Shown piece after piece: positions 17,787 to 29,377 of a DNA stretch of 64,000 bases (positions within the stretch are counted from its first letter, which is position 1; every line of letters begins with the position of its first letter). The notes below the pieces were generated by a model. It saw only the letters and a list, made by a program, of their open reading frames with translations. It did not search any database and was not told where the DNA came from. The DNA comes from Lysobacter daejeonensis GH1-9. Lineage in GTDB: Bacteria; Pseudomonadota; Gammaproteobacteria; Xanthomonadales; Xanthomonadaceae. The position numbers were made by a program, and so were the translations under genes. The stretch is taken from contig NZ_AVPU01000016.1 of assembly GCF_000768355.1 (NCBI RefSeq), positions 1 to 64,000 on the forward strand. Direction: 5' to 3'.

Positions 17787-18788
17787 TCAGGGATGCGGGC
17801 GGACGATGCCGCTCACGCCCAGCTTCGATGCCACCTGCGCCTGCAGGCGCTCGGCAGCGGCGCGGTCGGCCACCGGCCCCACGCGCACGCGGCTGAGCGT
17901 GCCCTTGTCGGTACGCACCGATTCGACGAAGGCACTGAAACCGGCGGCACGCGCGCGATCGCGCAAGCGCGTGGCCTCGTCGGCATTGCTGAACGCGCCC
18001 AGCTGCACGGCGAAGCCGACATTGGAAGCGGCCGGTTTGGGCGTGGGCACCGCCACGGGCGTCGCCGCGGTCGGCTTGGCCGTCGTCGCCGAAGGCTTGG
18101 GCGCAGCCTCCGGCAGGCGCGTGGTCGCCGCAGGCTTGGCCTCGGCCAGCGCGACGGGCTTGGAGACCGACGCCGAGGCCAGCGGCGCCGGCTGCGACAC
18201 GGAGGCGGTGGCCGGCGCGCCGGTGCCGCTGTCGGCCTCGGCGTCCAGCACGATCACCTTGGCATCGATGTCGTCGCGCACGTGCGCGGCGCGCAGGCGC
18301 GCGGATTCGGCAATGGCCTGGTTGGAATAAGGCCCGATCAGCACGCGGTACAGGGTGCGGCCGCTGGCGGTCTTCACCGGCGCCTGGTAACCGGGCAGCT
18401 GCGAGGCGGTCAGGGCCGCGACCACCCGCTCGGCGTCGGCAGCGGTGGCATAGCTGCCGAACGTGACGGCATGGCTGCCGCCGGCGGTTGGCGCGGGCAT
18501 CATCCCGCTGTCGGCCGGGGCAGCGACGGCGGCATCGGCGTCCACGGTGGGCAGCTTGTCCGGGCCAGTTTCCATGCCCAGCGCTCCGCCAGCCGGGGTC
18601 GCGCCCGGCGACACCAGCGGCAGTTCACGGGTTTCGTAATCGCCTTCCGGCGTGTCCGGCAGTTGCAGTGGCACGTCGGAAACGCCGCTCTCCGGCGCAG
18701 GCCCCTTGATCAGCATCGGCAGGAAGATCACCGCGAGGGCGACGAGCACCGTCGCACCGATCAGTCGCTGTTTCAGGGCAGGTTCCAT
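17787..18788 (-). CDS. SPOR domain protein (DedD-like)
   Basis: The protein has 333 residues: one N-terminal membrane helix (residues 8-26, LIGATVLVALAVIFLPMLI), a long Ala/Pro/Thr linker and two SPOR-type repeats, the first around residues 108-185 (AVTFGSYATAADAERVV) and the second in the last 80 residues (FAVQLGAFSNADEATRLRD). SPOR domains bind denuded peptidoglycan at the division septum; DedD of E. coli has one such domain and the same genetic position between folC and cvpA. Start chosen at MEPALKQRLIG; a GTG 12 bases upstream is less likely. Confidence 0.88.
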   Translation of the reverse strand: MEPALKQRLIGATVLVALAVIFLPMLIKGPAPESGVSDVPLQLPDTPEGDYETRELPLVSPGATPAGGALGMETGPDKLPTVDADAAVAAPADSGMMPAPTAGGSHAVTFGSYATAADAERVVAALTASQLPGYQAPVKTASGRTLYRVLIGPYSNQAIAESARLRAAHVRDDIDAKVIVLDAEADSGTGAPATASVSQPAPLASASVSKPVALAEAKPAATTRLPEAAPKPSATTAKPTAATPVAVPTPKPAASNVGFAVQLGAFSNADEATRLRDRARAAGFSAFVESVRTDKGTLSRVRVGPVADRAAAERLQAQVASKLGVSGIVRPHP

Positions 18789-18869
18789 CGGATCTCGCAC
18801 GCCACGGGCGGAAATGCCGGGCGAATTATACCCGGGCGCGGGCCGGGGACCGGCCGCCCGGGTGGCGGT

Positions 18870-20162
18870 TCATTCAGCCGCCAACGCCACGAGCGCGTCC
18901 GCCGCGGTATGGAAGGAGCCGAACACCAGGATGCGATCACCTGCCTTGGCCTCGCGACGCGCGGCGGCGAGCGCTTGCGCCACGTCCGTGAACCGGGCGG
19001 CCGACGCAGCGGCCGTGCCGGCCAGCCGCGCCGCCAGCGCGGTCACGCTGGTGCCGCGTGGGCCGTGCTCGTCCAGGCCGCCGAGATACCAGCTGTCCAC
19101 CTGCCCTGCCAGGGCTTCGACCACCCCGGACGCGTCCTTGTCGGCCAGCGCGGCGTATACCACCCGGGTCACGCCCGCAGCGGCATCCGGCTGGGCCCGC
19201 AACGACTTCAGCCACTCGGCCAGTTCGCCGGCGGCCTGCGGGTTGTGGCCCACATCGACCACGATCTCCACGCCGTCGCGCTCGAACCGCTGCAGGCGGC
19301 CCGCAAGCCGCGCGTTGGCGACACCCGCCACCAGCGCCTGCCGCGGCGGCGGCTTGGGCAGCGCTCGCACGGCGGCAATGGCAATGGCCGCGTTGCGCAG
19401 CTGCACCGGAGCCGCGAGTTGCGGACGCGGCAGGGTCACGCGGAAACCTACCTCGCGCCAGCGCCAGGTATCTGCATCCACCGGCTCGAAGAAGAAGTCA
19501 CAGCGCGCGCGCACCGCCGAGGCGCCGATGGCGTAGGCGTGGCCGAGGACGCTCGACGGCGGCATGTCGTCGCCCAGCACCAGCGGCTTCCAGGCCCGCG
19601 CGATGCCCACCTTCTCCGCGCCGATGGCCTCGCGGTCGTCGCCCAGGTAGTCCTGGTGGTCGAGGTCGACGGTGGTGATCACCGCCACGTCCGGCTCCAC
19701 GAGGTTGGTCGCGTCCAGCCGCCCGCCCAGCCCCACCTCCAGCACCGCCAGGTCGAGCTTGGCGCGCTGGAACAGCCACAGGGCACAGAGGGTGCCGTAC
19801 TCGAAATAGGTCAGCGGCACGTCGCCACGCGCGGCCTCGACCGCCTCGAAACCGGCGACCAGCGACGCATCGTCGGCGTCGGCGCCGTTGAGACGCACGC
19901 GCTCGTTGTAGGCCAGCAGGTGCGGCGAGGTGTAGGCGCCGACCTTCCAGCCCGCCTCGCGCGCGATCGACTCGATGAAGGCCACCGTGGAGCCCTTGCC
20001 GTTGGTCCCGCCCACGGTGATCACCCGTTTGGCCGGGCGATCGAGCCCCATGGCGGTGGCGACGGCGCGCACGCGGTCCAACCCCATGTCGATGGACTTG
20101 GGGTGCTGGCGTTCGATATGGGCCAGCCAGTCGGCCAGCGTGGTGGGCTTGCTCAAGGTCAC
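18870..20162 (-). CDS. folC: Folylpolyglutamate synthase / dihydrofolate synthase
   Basis: A cytoplasmic Mur-ligase-family enzyme of 430 residues that joins glutamate to dihydropteroate and to folates. The ATP loop VGGTNGKGSTVAF lies near residues 50-62, the folate-contact motif TSPHLLAYNERVRLNG follows, then LEVGLGGRLDATN and the C-terminal glutamate ligase domain with VDVGHNPQAAGEL. Length is normal. It heads the conserved folC-SPOR-cvpA-purF order and lies 47 bp after the histidine phosphatase gene, probably in the same transcript. Confidence 0.96.
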   Translation of the reverse strand: MTLSKPTTLADWLAHIERQHPKSIDMGLDRVRAVATAMGLDRPAKRVITVGGTNGKGSTVAFIESIAREAGWKVGAYTSPHLLAYNERVRLNGADADDASLVAGFEAVEAARGDVPLTYFEYGTLCALWLFQRAKLDLAVLEVGLGGRLDATNLVEPDVAVITTVDLDHQDYLGDDREAIGAEKVGIARAWKPLVLGDDMPPSSVLGHAYAIGASAVRARCDFFFEPVDADTWRWREVGFRVTLPRPQLAAPVQLRNAAIAIAAVRALPKPPPRQALVAGVANARLAGRLQRFERDGVEIVVDVGHNPQAAGELAEWLKSLRAQPDAAAGVTRVVYAALADKDASGVVEALAGQVDSWYLGGLDEHGPRGTSVTALAARLAGTAAASAARFTDVAQALAAARREAKAGDRILVFGSFHTAADALVALAAE

Positions 20163-20209
20163 GGGCCCGCCCCGAGGGGCGGAATGCAGCGTTGGGGGCG
20201 CCTATTGCA

Positions 20210-20851
20210 TCACAACGCCCGGTGCACCGCTTCCCCGAACAGCGCGGTGTGGTGGCTGCAGTCATTCAGCCGCACCACCTCCAGGTGGTCCACGTCGGGG
20301 CCTTCGAGCAGGTTGATGGTGGTCGGAGCCTGGCGGAAACCCCACAGTTGCGCCAACGGGATACCCAGGATCTTGCACAGCAATACCCGGTTGACCGCAT
20401 CGTGGGCGACCACCAGCAGCGTGTCGCCATCGCCGAGGCCCTCGGTGGCGCGGGCAAAAGCAGGCCAAGCTCGGTCGAGCACGTGCTGCAGCGACTCACC
20501 CTCGGGCATCAGCACCTCGTGCGGTGCCTCGCGCCACTGGCGCAGGCGCTCGGGGTCAGTCTCGCGGATCTCGCTGGCCAGCAGGCCTTCCCACGTGCCG
20601 TGGGCGATTTCCATCAGGCCCGGGTCCAGGGTCAGTGGCAGGTCGCGCTGGCCCAGCGCCAGTTCCGCGGTGTAGCGCGCGCGGCGCAATGGCGAGGCCA
20701 CCGCACGGGTGATGCTCACTTCGCGCAGGCGCTCGCCCAGCGCGCGGGCCTGGCCCTCGCCCACCGGCGAGAGCGGGATGTCTTCCTGGCCCTGGTACCG
20801 GCCCTCGGCGTTCCACGGGGTCTCGCCGTGGCGTGCAAGCAGGATGCGCAT
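20210..20851 (-). CDS. Histidine phosphatase family protein
   Basis: The protein of 213 residues carries the RHG motif ARHGETPWN (catalytic His8), the MEIAHGTWEG glutamate region and VVAHDAVNR with the second active-site histidine. It belongs to the phosphoglycerate-mutase-like branch that includes cofactor-dependent mutases and alpha-ribazole phosphatases; the substrate cannot be told. The start at MRILLARHG is the conserved one, so longer upstream reading was discarded. It is the first gene of the minus-strand run leading into folC. Confidence 0.88.
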   Translation of the reverse strand: MRILLARHGETPWNAEGRYQGQEDIPLSPVGEGQARALGERLREVSITRAVASPLRRARYTAELALGQRDLPLTLDPGLMEIAHGTWEGLLASEIRETDPERLRQWREAPHEVLMPEGESLQHVLDRAWPAFARATEGLGDGDTLLVVAHDAVNRVLLCKILGIPLAQLWGFRQAPTTINLLEGPDVDHLEVVRLNDCSHHTALFGEAVHRAL

Positions 20852-21040
20852 GGTGACTCTGACGTGGGGATGTCGCGGGAGAACGGAGCCTAGCAGACCG
20901 CTTCGGCGCTGCAACGGTTGCGGTCGCAACCTTGTGTACGGCGACGGTCGCAAATGCCTGTCGTCGCGCCGACGCGCGACCAGGGCGAACGAGTGACCGC
21001 ATCACGCTAACGTTGCTCCGCGTTACTTGCCGCGCAGCAA

Positions 21041-21067
21041 GAAAAACGCCGGCGCGGGGCCGGCGTT
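21041..21067 (-). terminator. Rho-independent terminator of S46 peptidase gene 1
   Basis: On the minus strand a 9-bp stem AACGCCGGC/GCCGGCGTT with a 5-nt loop is followed by TTTTTC, 28 bp after the peptidase stop. Confidence 0.85.
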
Positions 21068-21094
21068 CTTCGCACTGCGCCTGTGGGCGAGGGC

Positions 21095-23257
<2,163 letters not shown>

Positions 23258-23357
23258 GCACGTACTCCCATTGCGAAAATCGAATGGGCGAGTCTAGCGG
23301 GGAACGGGGGGCGTTAGCCTGTGACTTCTGGCACGGGGTTGGGGTGGGTTGGTGGGC

Positions 23358-23471
23358 GGAGGGTGGCGATGGGGGTACTGCTCCAGCGCTCCGTCGGCGC
23401 AGTCCTGCGCCGAGTCGCGCCGCGGGCCATCCATGGCCCGCTTTTCCGCAATACCCCCATCGCCACCCTCC
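23358..23471 (-). repeat. Structured 114-bp element, copy A
   Basis: The ends are 24-bp inverted repeats (23358-23381 against 23448-23471, 23 of 24 paired). Inside are two hairpins, GCGGGCCAT/ATGGCCCGC (23422-23441) and GGCGCAG/CTGCGCC (23396-23411), separated by the linker GGCGCGACTC as read on the minus strand. Copy B at 23926-24041 has the same architecture in opposite orientation with covarying stems. It lies 100 bp before the start of S46 gene 1. No coding content is claimed. Confidence 0.85.
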
Positions 23472-23569
23472 CCCAACCGCTCCCCGGAACTTGGTGTTGA
23501 GAGCAAGAGCCAGAGCTGCGGCACGGCAACAGACCGGCACTACAACCGTCACGCTTTGAATGCAGAGGT

Positions 23570-23830
23570 TGAAGCTTGGAGCCCGGCAGCTGGCCCCCGG
23601 AGGTCCGGGTGTGGACCTCCCAAGGTTGGCCCCTGGAGCTTTGAGCGCGGGGGCTGGACCTCCAAGGGTCCGAGCTTGGACCCCTCAGGGTCGGAACTTG
23701 GAGATTTGAGATCGGGGGGGGTGGTACCCAAGGGTCCGAACTTGGACCTCTCAGGGTGGGAGCTTCGAGCATCGGGCTCGGCGGTTGGAGCCTGAGGGTC
23801 CGAGCTCGGATCTCTTGGGGCCGACGCTTC
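23570..23830. repeat. Degenerate ~65-bp direct repeats
   Basis: About four imperfect units are marked by GGTCCGAGCTTGGACC-like cores beginning near 23602, 23666, 23732 and 23796, a period of 64-66 bp. Each core is itself a short inverted repeat (GGTCC...GGACC, weaker in the last). Related GGAGCTTGGAG-type words recur between cores. The segment lies between inverted copies A and B of the structured element. Open frames cross it in several phases, as expected of stop-poor GC-rich repeats, and none looks like a gene. Confidence 0.75.
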
Positions 23831-23925
23831 GCGCCTTGAGGTCGATGCGTCAGCGAGAATACGTCCCAGTCCCCGAGTTGCCGTCCAAACGCAACCGTGA
23901 GCCCACCCCAACGATGCGTCGATGA

Positions 23926-24041
23926 GGGAGGTGTCCCCAGTGGGTAACGCGGAGAAGCGCGCCATGGATGGCGCGCGGCGCGACTCCGCGCAGGACTGCG
24001 CGGACGGAGCGCCGGAGCAATGCCCGCTGGGGACACCTCCC
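23926..24041 (+). repeat. Structured 116-bp element, copy B
   Basis: The ends are 25-bp inverted repeats (23926-23950 against 24017-24041, 21 of 25 paired). The inner hairpins are GCGCGCCAT/ATGGCGCGC (23957-23976) and CGCGCAG/CTGCGCG (23987-24002). Linkers GGCGCGACTC and GACGGAGCGC match copy A, while stem bases differ in paired fashion. It starts 20 bp after the stop of S46 gene 2 and could serve as its transcript end. The remaining sequence of the 804-bp gap outside the repeats shows nothing recognisable. Confidence 0.85.
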
Positions 24042-24061
24042 GCCCCATCCGAAGTCAAACC

Positions 24062-26212
24062 TCACTCGGCCGGCAATCCCATCTCAGCCAGCAGGTGCGG
24101 CGCCGGGTACACCTTCGCCATCAGCCAGCGCATGTAGCGCATGTCCACGTGGATCGCCCGCTTGTAGCGGGGATCGAACATCCAGCTCGCGCTCACCGCC
24201 TCCCAGTTGCTATCGAAGTTCAGCCCGATCAACCGCCCCTTCGCGTCCAGCACCGGCGAACCGGAATTGCCACCGGTGGTATCGAGGTTGGTGAGGAAGT
24301 TGACCGTCTGCGTCTTCAGGCTTGGCTCGGCCGTGCTGCCGAAATCGCCCTTGGCAATGGCATCCAGCAACGGCTTGGGCGCGATGAATGGATCCACGCC
24401 GGTGTGCTTCTCGACGATGCCCTGTACCGTGGTCAGCGGGGTGTAATGGATGCCGTCACGCGGGTCCATCGACTGGATCCGGCCGTAGCTCACGCGCAGG
24501 GTGGAGTTGGCATCCGGGTAGACCGCCCTGCCCTGCGACTTGCGGAAACCAATCAGCGCGCGCATGTAGGCCGGGCGCAGGCGCAACAGTTCGCCCGCGC
24601 TGGCCTTGGATTCGTCGTCCAGGCGCAGGATGGCGGGCAGCAAGGTGGCTGCGGCCTGCAGCAGCGGGTCCTTGGATGCCTGCAGCGTGGCAACGTCCGC
24701 CTGCATCGCCTGCAGGCGCGCGGCCTCCTCACCCAGGCCGGTGCCGGCGTAGAGCGCATCCAGCTTGGCCTTCGCCTGTTCCGCCGTGGTACCGAACACC
24801 GCGTCGTACTCGGCCACGTGCTGGGCGGCCGGCAGCGCCTGGTACTGGGCCAACAGGTGCGCCAGCAGGGCCTTCTCGATCACGGGCGAATAGCGACGCT
24901 GCACCTGCTTCAGCTGGCCGGTGATCAGCACCTCGTCGCGCTGCTGGAAGCCGGACTCGCGCTGCGCATCGGGCTTGGTGCGCTCGCGTGCCAGACGCTG
25001 GACGGTGATCGCCGAACGCAGCAGCTGGGTCTGACCGTTGATGGCCGCCAACAGCTGGTCGCGCTCGCGGGTGGCAACCCCGCGATCCAGTACTGCCTGC
25101 GCCGCGGCGATGTCGGCGCGGATGGCCGCCGCATCGGCCTGGCGCTCCAGCCACGCATACATGGCAGTCTCGTCGTCGCGACGGACAGCGACGGCATTGC
25201 TGCGACGCAGCCCGTCCAATTCGCCCTGCGCGCGCTTGAGCGAGTTCTTGAAGCTCTTCACCTGCGAGGCGTAACGCACGCGCGCGTCCTCGTCCTTCGC
25301 GCTGGCCGCTTCAATGGTTTTGATCATGCCGTCGAACAGCGCCACCCGCGACGGCAACTGCCATTCGATCTGGTTGCCGAACTCCGACGCCATCCGGTGG
25401 CGGAAGGTCACGCCCGGGTAGCCGGCCAGCATCGCGTAGTCGCCTTCCTTCACGTTGCGCGTGGACACCTGCAGGTGCGACGGCGGCACGTAGGGCACGT
25501 TGTCGGGCGAGTAGTCGGCGGGCTTGCCGTCCGTGCCCACGTAGGCACGCAGCAGGGTGAAGTCGCCGGTGTGGCGCGGCCACATGAAGTTGTCGATCTC
25601 GTCGCCGTAGTTGCCGATGTCGTTCGGCGGTGCGTACACCAGGCGCACGTCGCGCAGCTCCAACTGCTTCACCAGGTAGAAGTCGGTGCCGTAGTACATG
25701 TTGGCAACGCTGCAGCGGTAGCCCGCGTCGCGTTCGCACTCGGCGACGACTGCCTTGGTCGCGGTATCCACCGCGTCGAAATAGGCCCGGCCCTGCTTGC
25801 CACGCGCATCAGCCAGGATGCGGTCGGTCACCTTGTCGAAACCGGTGGTGACCAGCACGCGGTAGTCGGGGTTGGCCGGCAATTCGGCCGCGTGATCGGC
25901 GGCGATGTAGCCGTCCTGGATCAGGTCGCGGCCCGGCTTGCTGTTGTACTGGATCACGCCAAAGGCGACGTGGTGGTTGGTCAGCACCAGGCCATCCTGG
26001 GACACGAATGCGCCGGTGCCGCCGCCGACCTTGACCACTGCGTTCATCGGCGGCTGGGCCAGGCCAGCCAACTCGGCCGCCTTGCCTTGGAAGCCCGCCT
26101 GGCGCAGCTGCTTGGCGATGTCCGGCAGTTGCGACGGCATCCACATGCCCTCGTTGGCGACGGCGCCGGTGGCGGCCAGGGAAAGTGACAGGGCAAGCAG
26201 ACGGCGGCGCAT
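24062..26212 (-). CDS. S46 family dipeptidyl-peptidase, copy 2
   Basis: A 716-residue paralogue of the downstream S46 peptidase, starting at [20 protein letters not shown] with a signal peptide. The catalytic His region is LTNHHVAFG, and the nucleophile Ser650 lies in TGGNSGSPV. The position 18 residues after it, in LNFDSNWE, is Ser668, neither Gly nor Arg, so its P1 preference cannot be inferred and may differ from copy 1. Both genes are on the minus strand, 804 bp apart, with the structured repeats between them. Sequence divergence suggests an old duplication. Confidence 0.93.
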   Translation of the reverse strand: MRRRLLALSLSLAATGAVANEGMWMPSQLPDIAKQLRQAGFQGKAAELAGLAQPPMNAVVKVGGGTGAFVSQDGLVLTNHHVAFGVIQYNSKPGRDLIQDGYIAADHAAELPANPDYRVLVTTGFDKVTDRILADARGKQGRAYFDAVDTATKAVVAECERDAGYRCSVANMYYGTDFYLVKQLELRDVRLVYAPPNDIGNYGDEIDNFMWPRHTGDFTLLRAYVGTDGKPADYSPDNVPYVPPSHLQVSTRNVKEGDYAMLAGYPGVTFRHRMASEFGNQIEWQLPSRVALFDGMIKTIEAASAKDEDARVRYASQVKSFKNSLKRAQGELDGLRRSNAVAVRRDDETAMYAWLERQADAAAIRADIAAAQAVLDRGVATRERDQLLAAINGQTQLLRSAITVQRLARERTKPDAQRESGFQQRDEVLITGQLKQVQRRYSPVIEKALLAHLLAQYQALPAAQHVAEYDAVFGTTAEQAKAKLDALYAGTGLGEEAARLQAMQADVATLQASKDPLLQAAATLLPAILRLDDESKASAGELLRLRPAYMRALIGFRKSQGRAVYPDANSTLRVSYGRIQSMDPRDGIHYTPLTTVQGIVEKHTGVDPFIAPKPLLDAIAKGDFGSTAEPSLKTQTVNFLTNLDTTGGNSGSPVLDAKGRLIGLNFDSNWEAVSASWMFDPRYKRAIHVDMRYMRWLMAKVYPAPHLLAEMGLPAE

Positions 26213-26488
26213 GGTCGTTCCGGTGTAAGCGGGATTGGCACGATAGGCCAGCGCGCCCCCGCGCGGCAAACCCGGACCGCCCGCCGGACGCGGGCCGACG
26301 ACCGCCCATGGCGCTTCCGCCACGTGCGGCAAAATCGTGGATGGATGGCGCAACCGGCATGCGCTGCCGTATCCCGCGACGTGATCCAGCGCGCCACGGC
26401 GCCTCGTTCCACCCCGGGCCGCCCACGGGCACCCGCGTATAATTGCGGCCCCCGGCGTCCCCGCTGGACGCCCCCGAAGGACACCTCC

Positions 26489-27526
26489 ATGACGCAGACG
26501 ATGATGAAGGCGCTGGTCAAGCGCGAAGCCACCAAGGGCATCTGGATGGAGGAGGTGCCGATCCCCGCCCCCGGCCCGAACGAAGTGCTGGTGAAGCTGG
26601 AGAAGACCGCGATCTGCGGCACCGATCTGCACATCTACCTGTGGGACGAATGGAGCCAGCGCACCATCAAGCCGGGCCTGGTCATCGGCCACGAGTTCGT
26701 CGGCAAGGTGGTCGAGCTCGGCGCTGGCGTCACCGGCTACAAGGTCGGCCAGCGTGTGTCGGCCGAAGGCCACATCGTCTGCGGCCACTGCCGCAACTGC
26801 CGCGCCGGCCGCCAGCACCTGTGCCCGAACACCGTGGGCATTGGCGTGAACCGCAACGGCGCCTTCGCCGAGTACATCGTGATGCCGGCCAGCAACCTGT
26901 GGCCGATCCCCGACCAGATCCCGTCGGAGCTGGCTGCGTTCTTCGATCCCTACGGCAATGCCGCGCACTGCGCCCTTGAGTTCGACGTGGTCGGCGAGGA
27001 CGTGCTGATCACCGGCGCCGGCCCGATCGGCATCATCGCCGCGGGCATCTGCAAGCAGATCGGCGCGCGCAACGTGGTCGTCACCGACGTCAACGACTAC
27101 CGCCTCAAGCTGGCCGCCGACATGGGCGCCACGCGCGTGGTCAACGTCGCCAACACCTCGCTGAAGGACGTGATGGCCGACCTGCACATGGAAGGCTTCG
27201 ACGTGGGCCTGGAGATGAGCGGCAATCCGCGCGCGTTCAACGACATGCTCGACTGCATGTACCACGGCGGCAAGATCGCGATGCTCGGCATCATGCCCAA
27301 GGGCGCCGGCGCCGACTGGGACAAGATCATCTTCAAGGGCCTGACCCTGCACGGCATCTACGGCCGCAAGATGTACGAGACCTGGTACAAGATGACGCAG
27401 CTCGTGCTGGGCGGCTTCCCGCTCGGCAAGGTGCTCACGCACCAGCTGCCGATCGATTCCTTCCAGGAGGGTTTCGAACTGATGGAATCGGGCAAGGCCG
27501 GCAAGGTCGTGCTCAGTTGGAACTAA
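26489..27526 (+). CDS. tdh: L-threonine 3-dehydrogenase
   Basis: A zinc alcohol-dehydrogenase-family enzyme of 345 residues that oxidises L-threonine to 2-amino-3-ketobutyrate with NAD. Catalytic zinc ligands are Cys43 in AICGTDLH and His68-Glu69 in VIGHEF; the structural zinc loop is [15 protein letters not shown]; the NAD loop is [13 protein letters not shown]. Length and motifs match Tdh. A GAAGGA site stands before the ATG. It precedes kbl, which completes the two-step conversion to glycine and acetyl-CoA. Confidence 0.97.
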   Translation: MTQTMMKALVKREATKGIWMEEVPIPAPGPNEVLVKLEKTAICGTDLHIYLWDEWSQRTIKPGLVIGHEFVGKVVELGAGVTGYKVGQRVSAEGHIVCGHCRNCRAGRQHLCPNTVGIGVNRNGAFAEYIVMPASNLWPIPDQIPSELAAFFDPYGNAAHCALEFDVVGEDVLITGAGPIGIIAAGICKQIGARNVVVTDVNDYRLKLAADMGATRVVNVANTSLKDVMADLHMEGFDVGLEMSGNPRAFNDMLDCMYHGGKIAMLGIMPKGAGADWDKIIFKGLTLHGIYGRKMYETWYKMTQLVLGGFPLGKVLTHQLPIDSFQEGFELMESGKAGKVVLSWN

Positions 27527-27533
27527 GACCCCA

Positions 27534-27638
27534 ATGACTGCCGTGGTGCTGGGTTCGGTGGTGGCGGTGTTGCTGCTCGGCCTGGTCGCCACGGTGGTCC
27601 GCGGTGCCCGCAGCCGCCCCAAACGGCACATTGACTAG
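27534..27638 (+). CDS. Possible 34-residue single-span membrane peptide
   Basis: An ATG seven bases after the tdh stop opens a 34-codon frame ending in TAG 37 bases before kbl. The product is one hydrophobic helix ([21 protein letters not shown]) followed by a basic tail ([12 protein letters not shown]), orientation signals of a small inner-membrane peptide. No strong ribosome site is seen (AACTAAGACCCCA), though readthrough from tdh could couple it. Third codon positions are GC-rich as in genes. Nothing is known of a function, and it could be chance. Confidence 0.4.
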   Translation: MTAVVLGSVVAVLLLGLVATVVRGARSRPKRHID

Positions 27639-27675
27639 AATGCGCCCCGCCCTCGCGCCCTACACGGAATCCGCC

Positions 27676-28884
27676 ATGTCCGACGCCACCGTCTCCCTGA
27701 CCGCCCGCTACGCCGACGAACTCGACGCGATCCGCGCGCAGGGATTGTTCAAGTCCGAACGCATCATCACCAGCCCGCAGTCGGCCGAGATCACCCTCGC
27801 CGACGGCCGCACGGTGCTGAACTTCTGCGCCAACAACTACCTGGGCCTGGCCGACCACCCGGACGTGATCGCTGCCGCAAAGGAGGCCCTGGATACCCAC
27901 GGCTTCGGCATGGCCTCGGTGCGTTTCATCTGCGGCACGCAGGACCTGCACAAGCAGCTCGAAAAGACCATTGCCGACTTCTTCGGCACCGAGGACACCA
28001 TCCTCTACGCCGCCTGCTTCGACGCCAACGGTGGTCTGTTCGAGCCGCTGCTGGGCGAGCAGGACGCGATCATCTCCGACGCGCTCAACCACGCCTCGAT
28101 CATCGATGGCGTGCGCCTGTGCAAGGCCAAGCGCTACCGCTACGCCAACTGCGACATGGCCGACCTGGAGAAGCAGCTGCAGCAGGCCAAGGCCGACGGT
28201 GCGCGCACCATCATGATCACCACCGACGGCGTGTTCTCGATGGACGGCTTCATCGCCCCGCTCGACGAGATCACCCGCCTCGCCCAGCAATACGGCGCGC
28301 TGGTGCACATCGACGAATGCCACGCCACCGGCTTCCTCGGTGCCACCGGTCGCGGCTCGGCCGAGGTCAAGGGCGTGATGGACAAGATCGACATCTTCAC
28401 CGGCACCTTGGGCAAGGCCATGGGCGGTGCGCTGGGCGGTTTCACCACTGCCAAGCGCGAAGTGATCGAAATGCTGCGCCAGCGCTCGCGCCCCTACCTG
28501 TTCTCCAACTCGCTTCCGCCGCACGTGGTGGCCGCCGGCATCAAGGCCTTCGAGATGTTGTCCACCGCAGGCAACCTGCGCGAGCAACTTGCGGACAACA
28601 CCGCCTATTTCCGCGAGAAGATGACCGCCGCCGGGTTCGACGTGAAGCCGGGCGTGCACCCGATCAGCCCGGTGATGCTGTACGACGCGCCGCTAGCTCA
28701 ACGCTTTGCCGAGCGACTGCTCGAAGAAGGCATCTACGCGATCGGCTTCTTCTTCCCGGTGGTGCCGCAGGGCCAGGCGCGCATCCGTACGCAGATGTCA
28801 GCCGCACATACGCGCGCGCACCTCGATCGCGCCATCGATGCGTTCATCCGCATCGGGCGCGAACTGGGCGTGATCAAGGGTTGA
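27676..28884 (+). CDS. kbl: Glycine C-acetyltransferase (2-amino-3-ketobutyrate CoA ligase)
   Basis: A PLP enzyme of 402 residues in the alpha-oxoamine synthase family that cleaves 2-amino-3-ketobutyrate with CoA to glycine and acetyl-CoA. It shows [14 protein letters not shown], the HASIIDG segment, [10 protein letters not shown] and the PLP lysine in [13 protein letters not shown] (Lys247). Length equals that of E. coli Kbl within a few residues. It lies 149 bp after tdh on the same strand, so the two form the threonine degradation pair. Confidence 0.97.
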   Translation: MSDATVSLTARYADELDAIRAQGLFKSERIITSPQSAEITLADGRTVLNFCANNYLGLADHPDVIAAAKEALDTHGFGMASVRFICGTQDLHKQLEKTIADFFGTEDTILYAACFDANGGLFEPLLGEQDAIISDALNHASIIDGVRLCKAKRYRYANCDMADLEKQLQQAKADGARTIMITTDGVFSMDGFIAPLDEITRLAQQYGALVHIDECHATGFLGATGRGSAEVKGVMDKIDIFTGTLGKAMGGALGGFTTAKREVIEMLRQRSRPYLFSNSLPPHVVAAGIKAFEMLSTAGNLREQLADNTAYFREKMTAAGFDVKPGVHPISPVMLYDAPLAQRFAERLLEEGIYAIGFFFPVVPQGQARIRTQMSAAHTRAHLDRAIDAFIRIGRELGVIKG

Positions 28885-28964
28885 TGCTGATCTACCCGCC
28901 CCGCCGACACCGCGTCGGCTGGGCATAGGGCCGCGGCGATGGCGCCGCGGCCCCGACGACTGCA

Positions 28965-29216
28965 TTACTTCTTGTCGGACTCGGGCTTGTCCGCCGGCTT
29001 GGCCGGCTTGCCGGTGGCCACGCGAATGCCGCGCGACTTCATCCAGGCATCGAATTCTTCCGCGCTCATGCGCTTGCCGTTCTGCTCCATGTAGAAGCGG
29101 TTGGCGTCAGCCGGCTGCTGCGTGCGCGGCTTGTACTGCGTGCTCGGCGTAGGCTGGGCGGCCTGCGCATTGGCGGCCACGACAGCCAGAATGGTCGTCA
29201 ACAGGTACTTGTTCAT
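28965..29216 (-). CDS. Small secreted protein with AEEFDAWM motif
   Basis: The 83-residue protein has a signal peptide (MNKYLLTTILAVVAANAQA, cleaved near residue 19) and a hydrophilic mature part ending in Lys/Pro-rich KPAKPADKPESDKK. Residues 40-69 contain RFYMEQNGKRMSAEEFDAWM, and this 30-residue block matches the protein at 30197-30721 at 24 positions. The family is not recognised beyond that. The motif could be a small helical interaction module. It is transcribed alone, convergent with kbl. Confidence 0.75.
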   Translation of the reverse strand: MNKYLLTTILAVVAANAQAAQPTPSTQYKPRTQQPADANRFYMEQNGKRMSAEEFDAWMKSRGIRVATGKPAKPADKPESDKK

Positions 29217-29377
29217 CGCTTCCGTCCCCTTCGAGTGGTAGTCGAAGTGTTAGGGAAGCGGTAAACGCAAACATTGCGTGAGCGCACAGTACGCGCTGAA
29301 TCCAGGCGCCGAAGCTGCGAGCTGTGATCCCGGGCGCTTTTTCAGACGCGTCGCGGCGCACGCCCGGGACAGGTGGA

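Noticed and set aside
17550-20675. Plus-strand open frame of over 1000 codons
   Set aside because: Antisense to cvpA, the SPOR gene, folC and the phosphatase gene; no recognisable domain.
23570-23830. CRISPR-like array
   Set aside because: The repeats are degenerate, the period has no distinct spacer/repeat division, and no cas genes are near.
23358-24041. Insertion sequence with terminal inverted repeats
   Set aside because: No transposase frame is present, and the inverted repeats belong to each small element separately.
23314-24048. Open frame on the minus strand with repeated TLRGPSSDPW
   Set aside because: The repeats come from the 65-bp DNA repeats, open frames exist in several phases there, and both ends fall in the hairpin elements. 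No start site or conserved domain.
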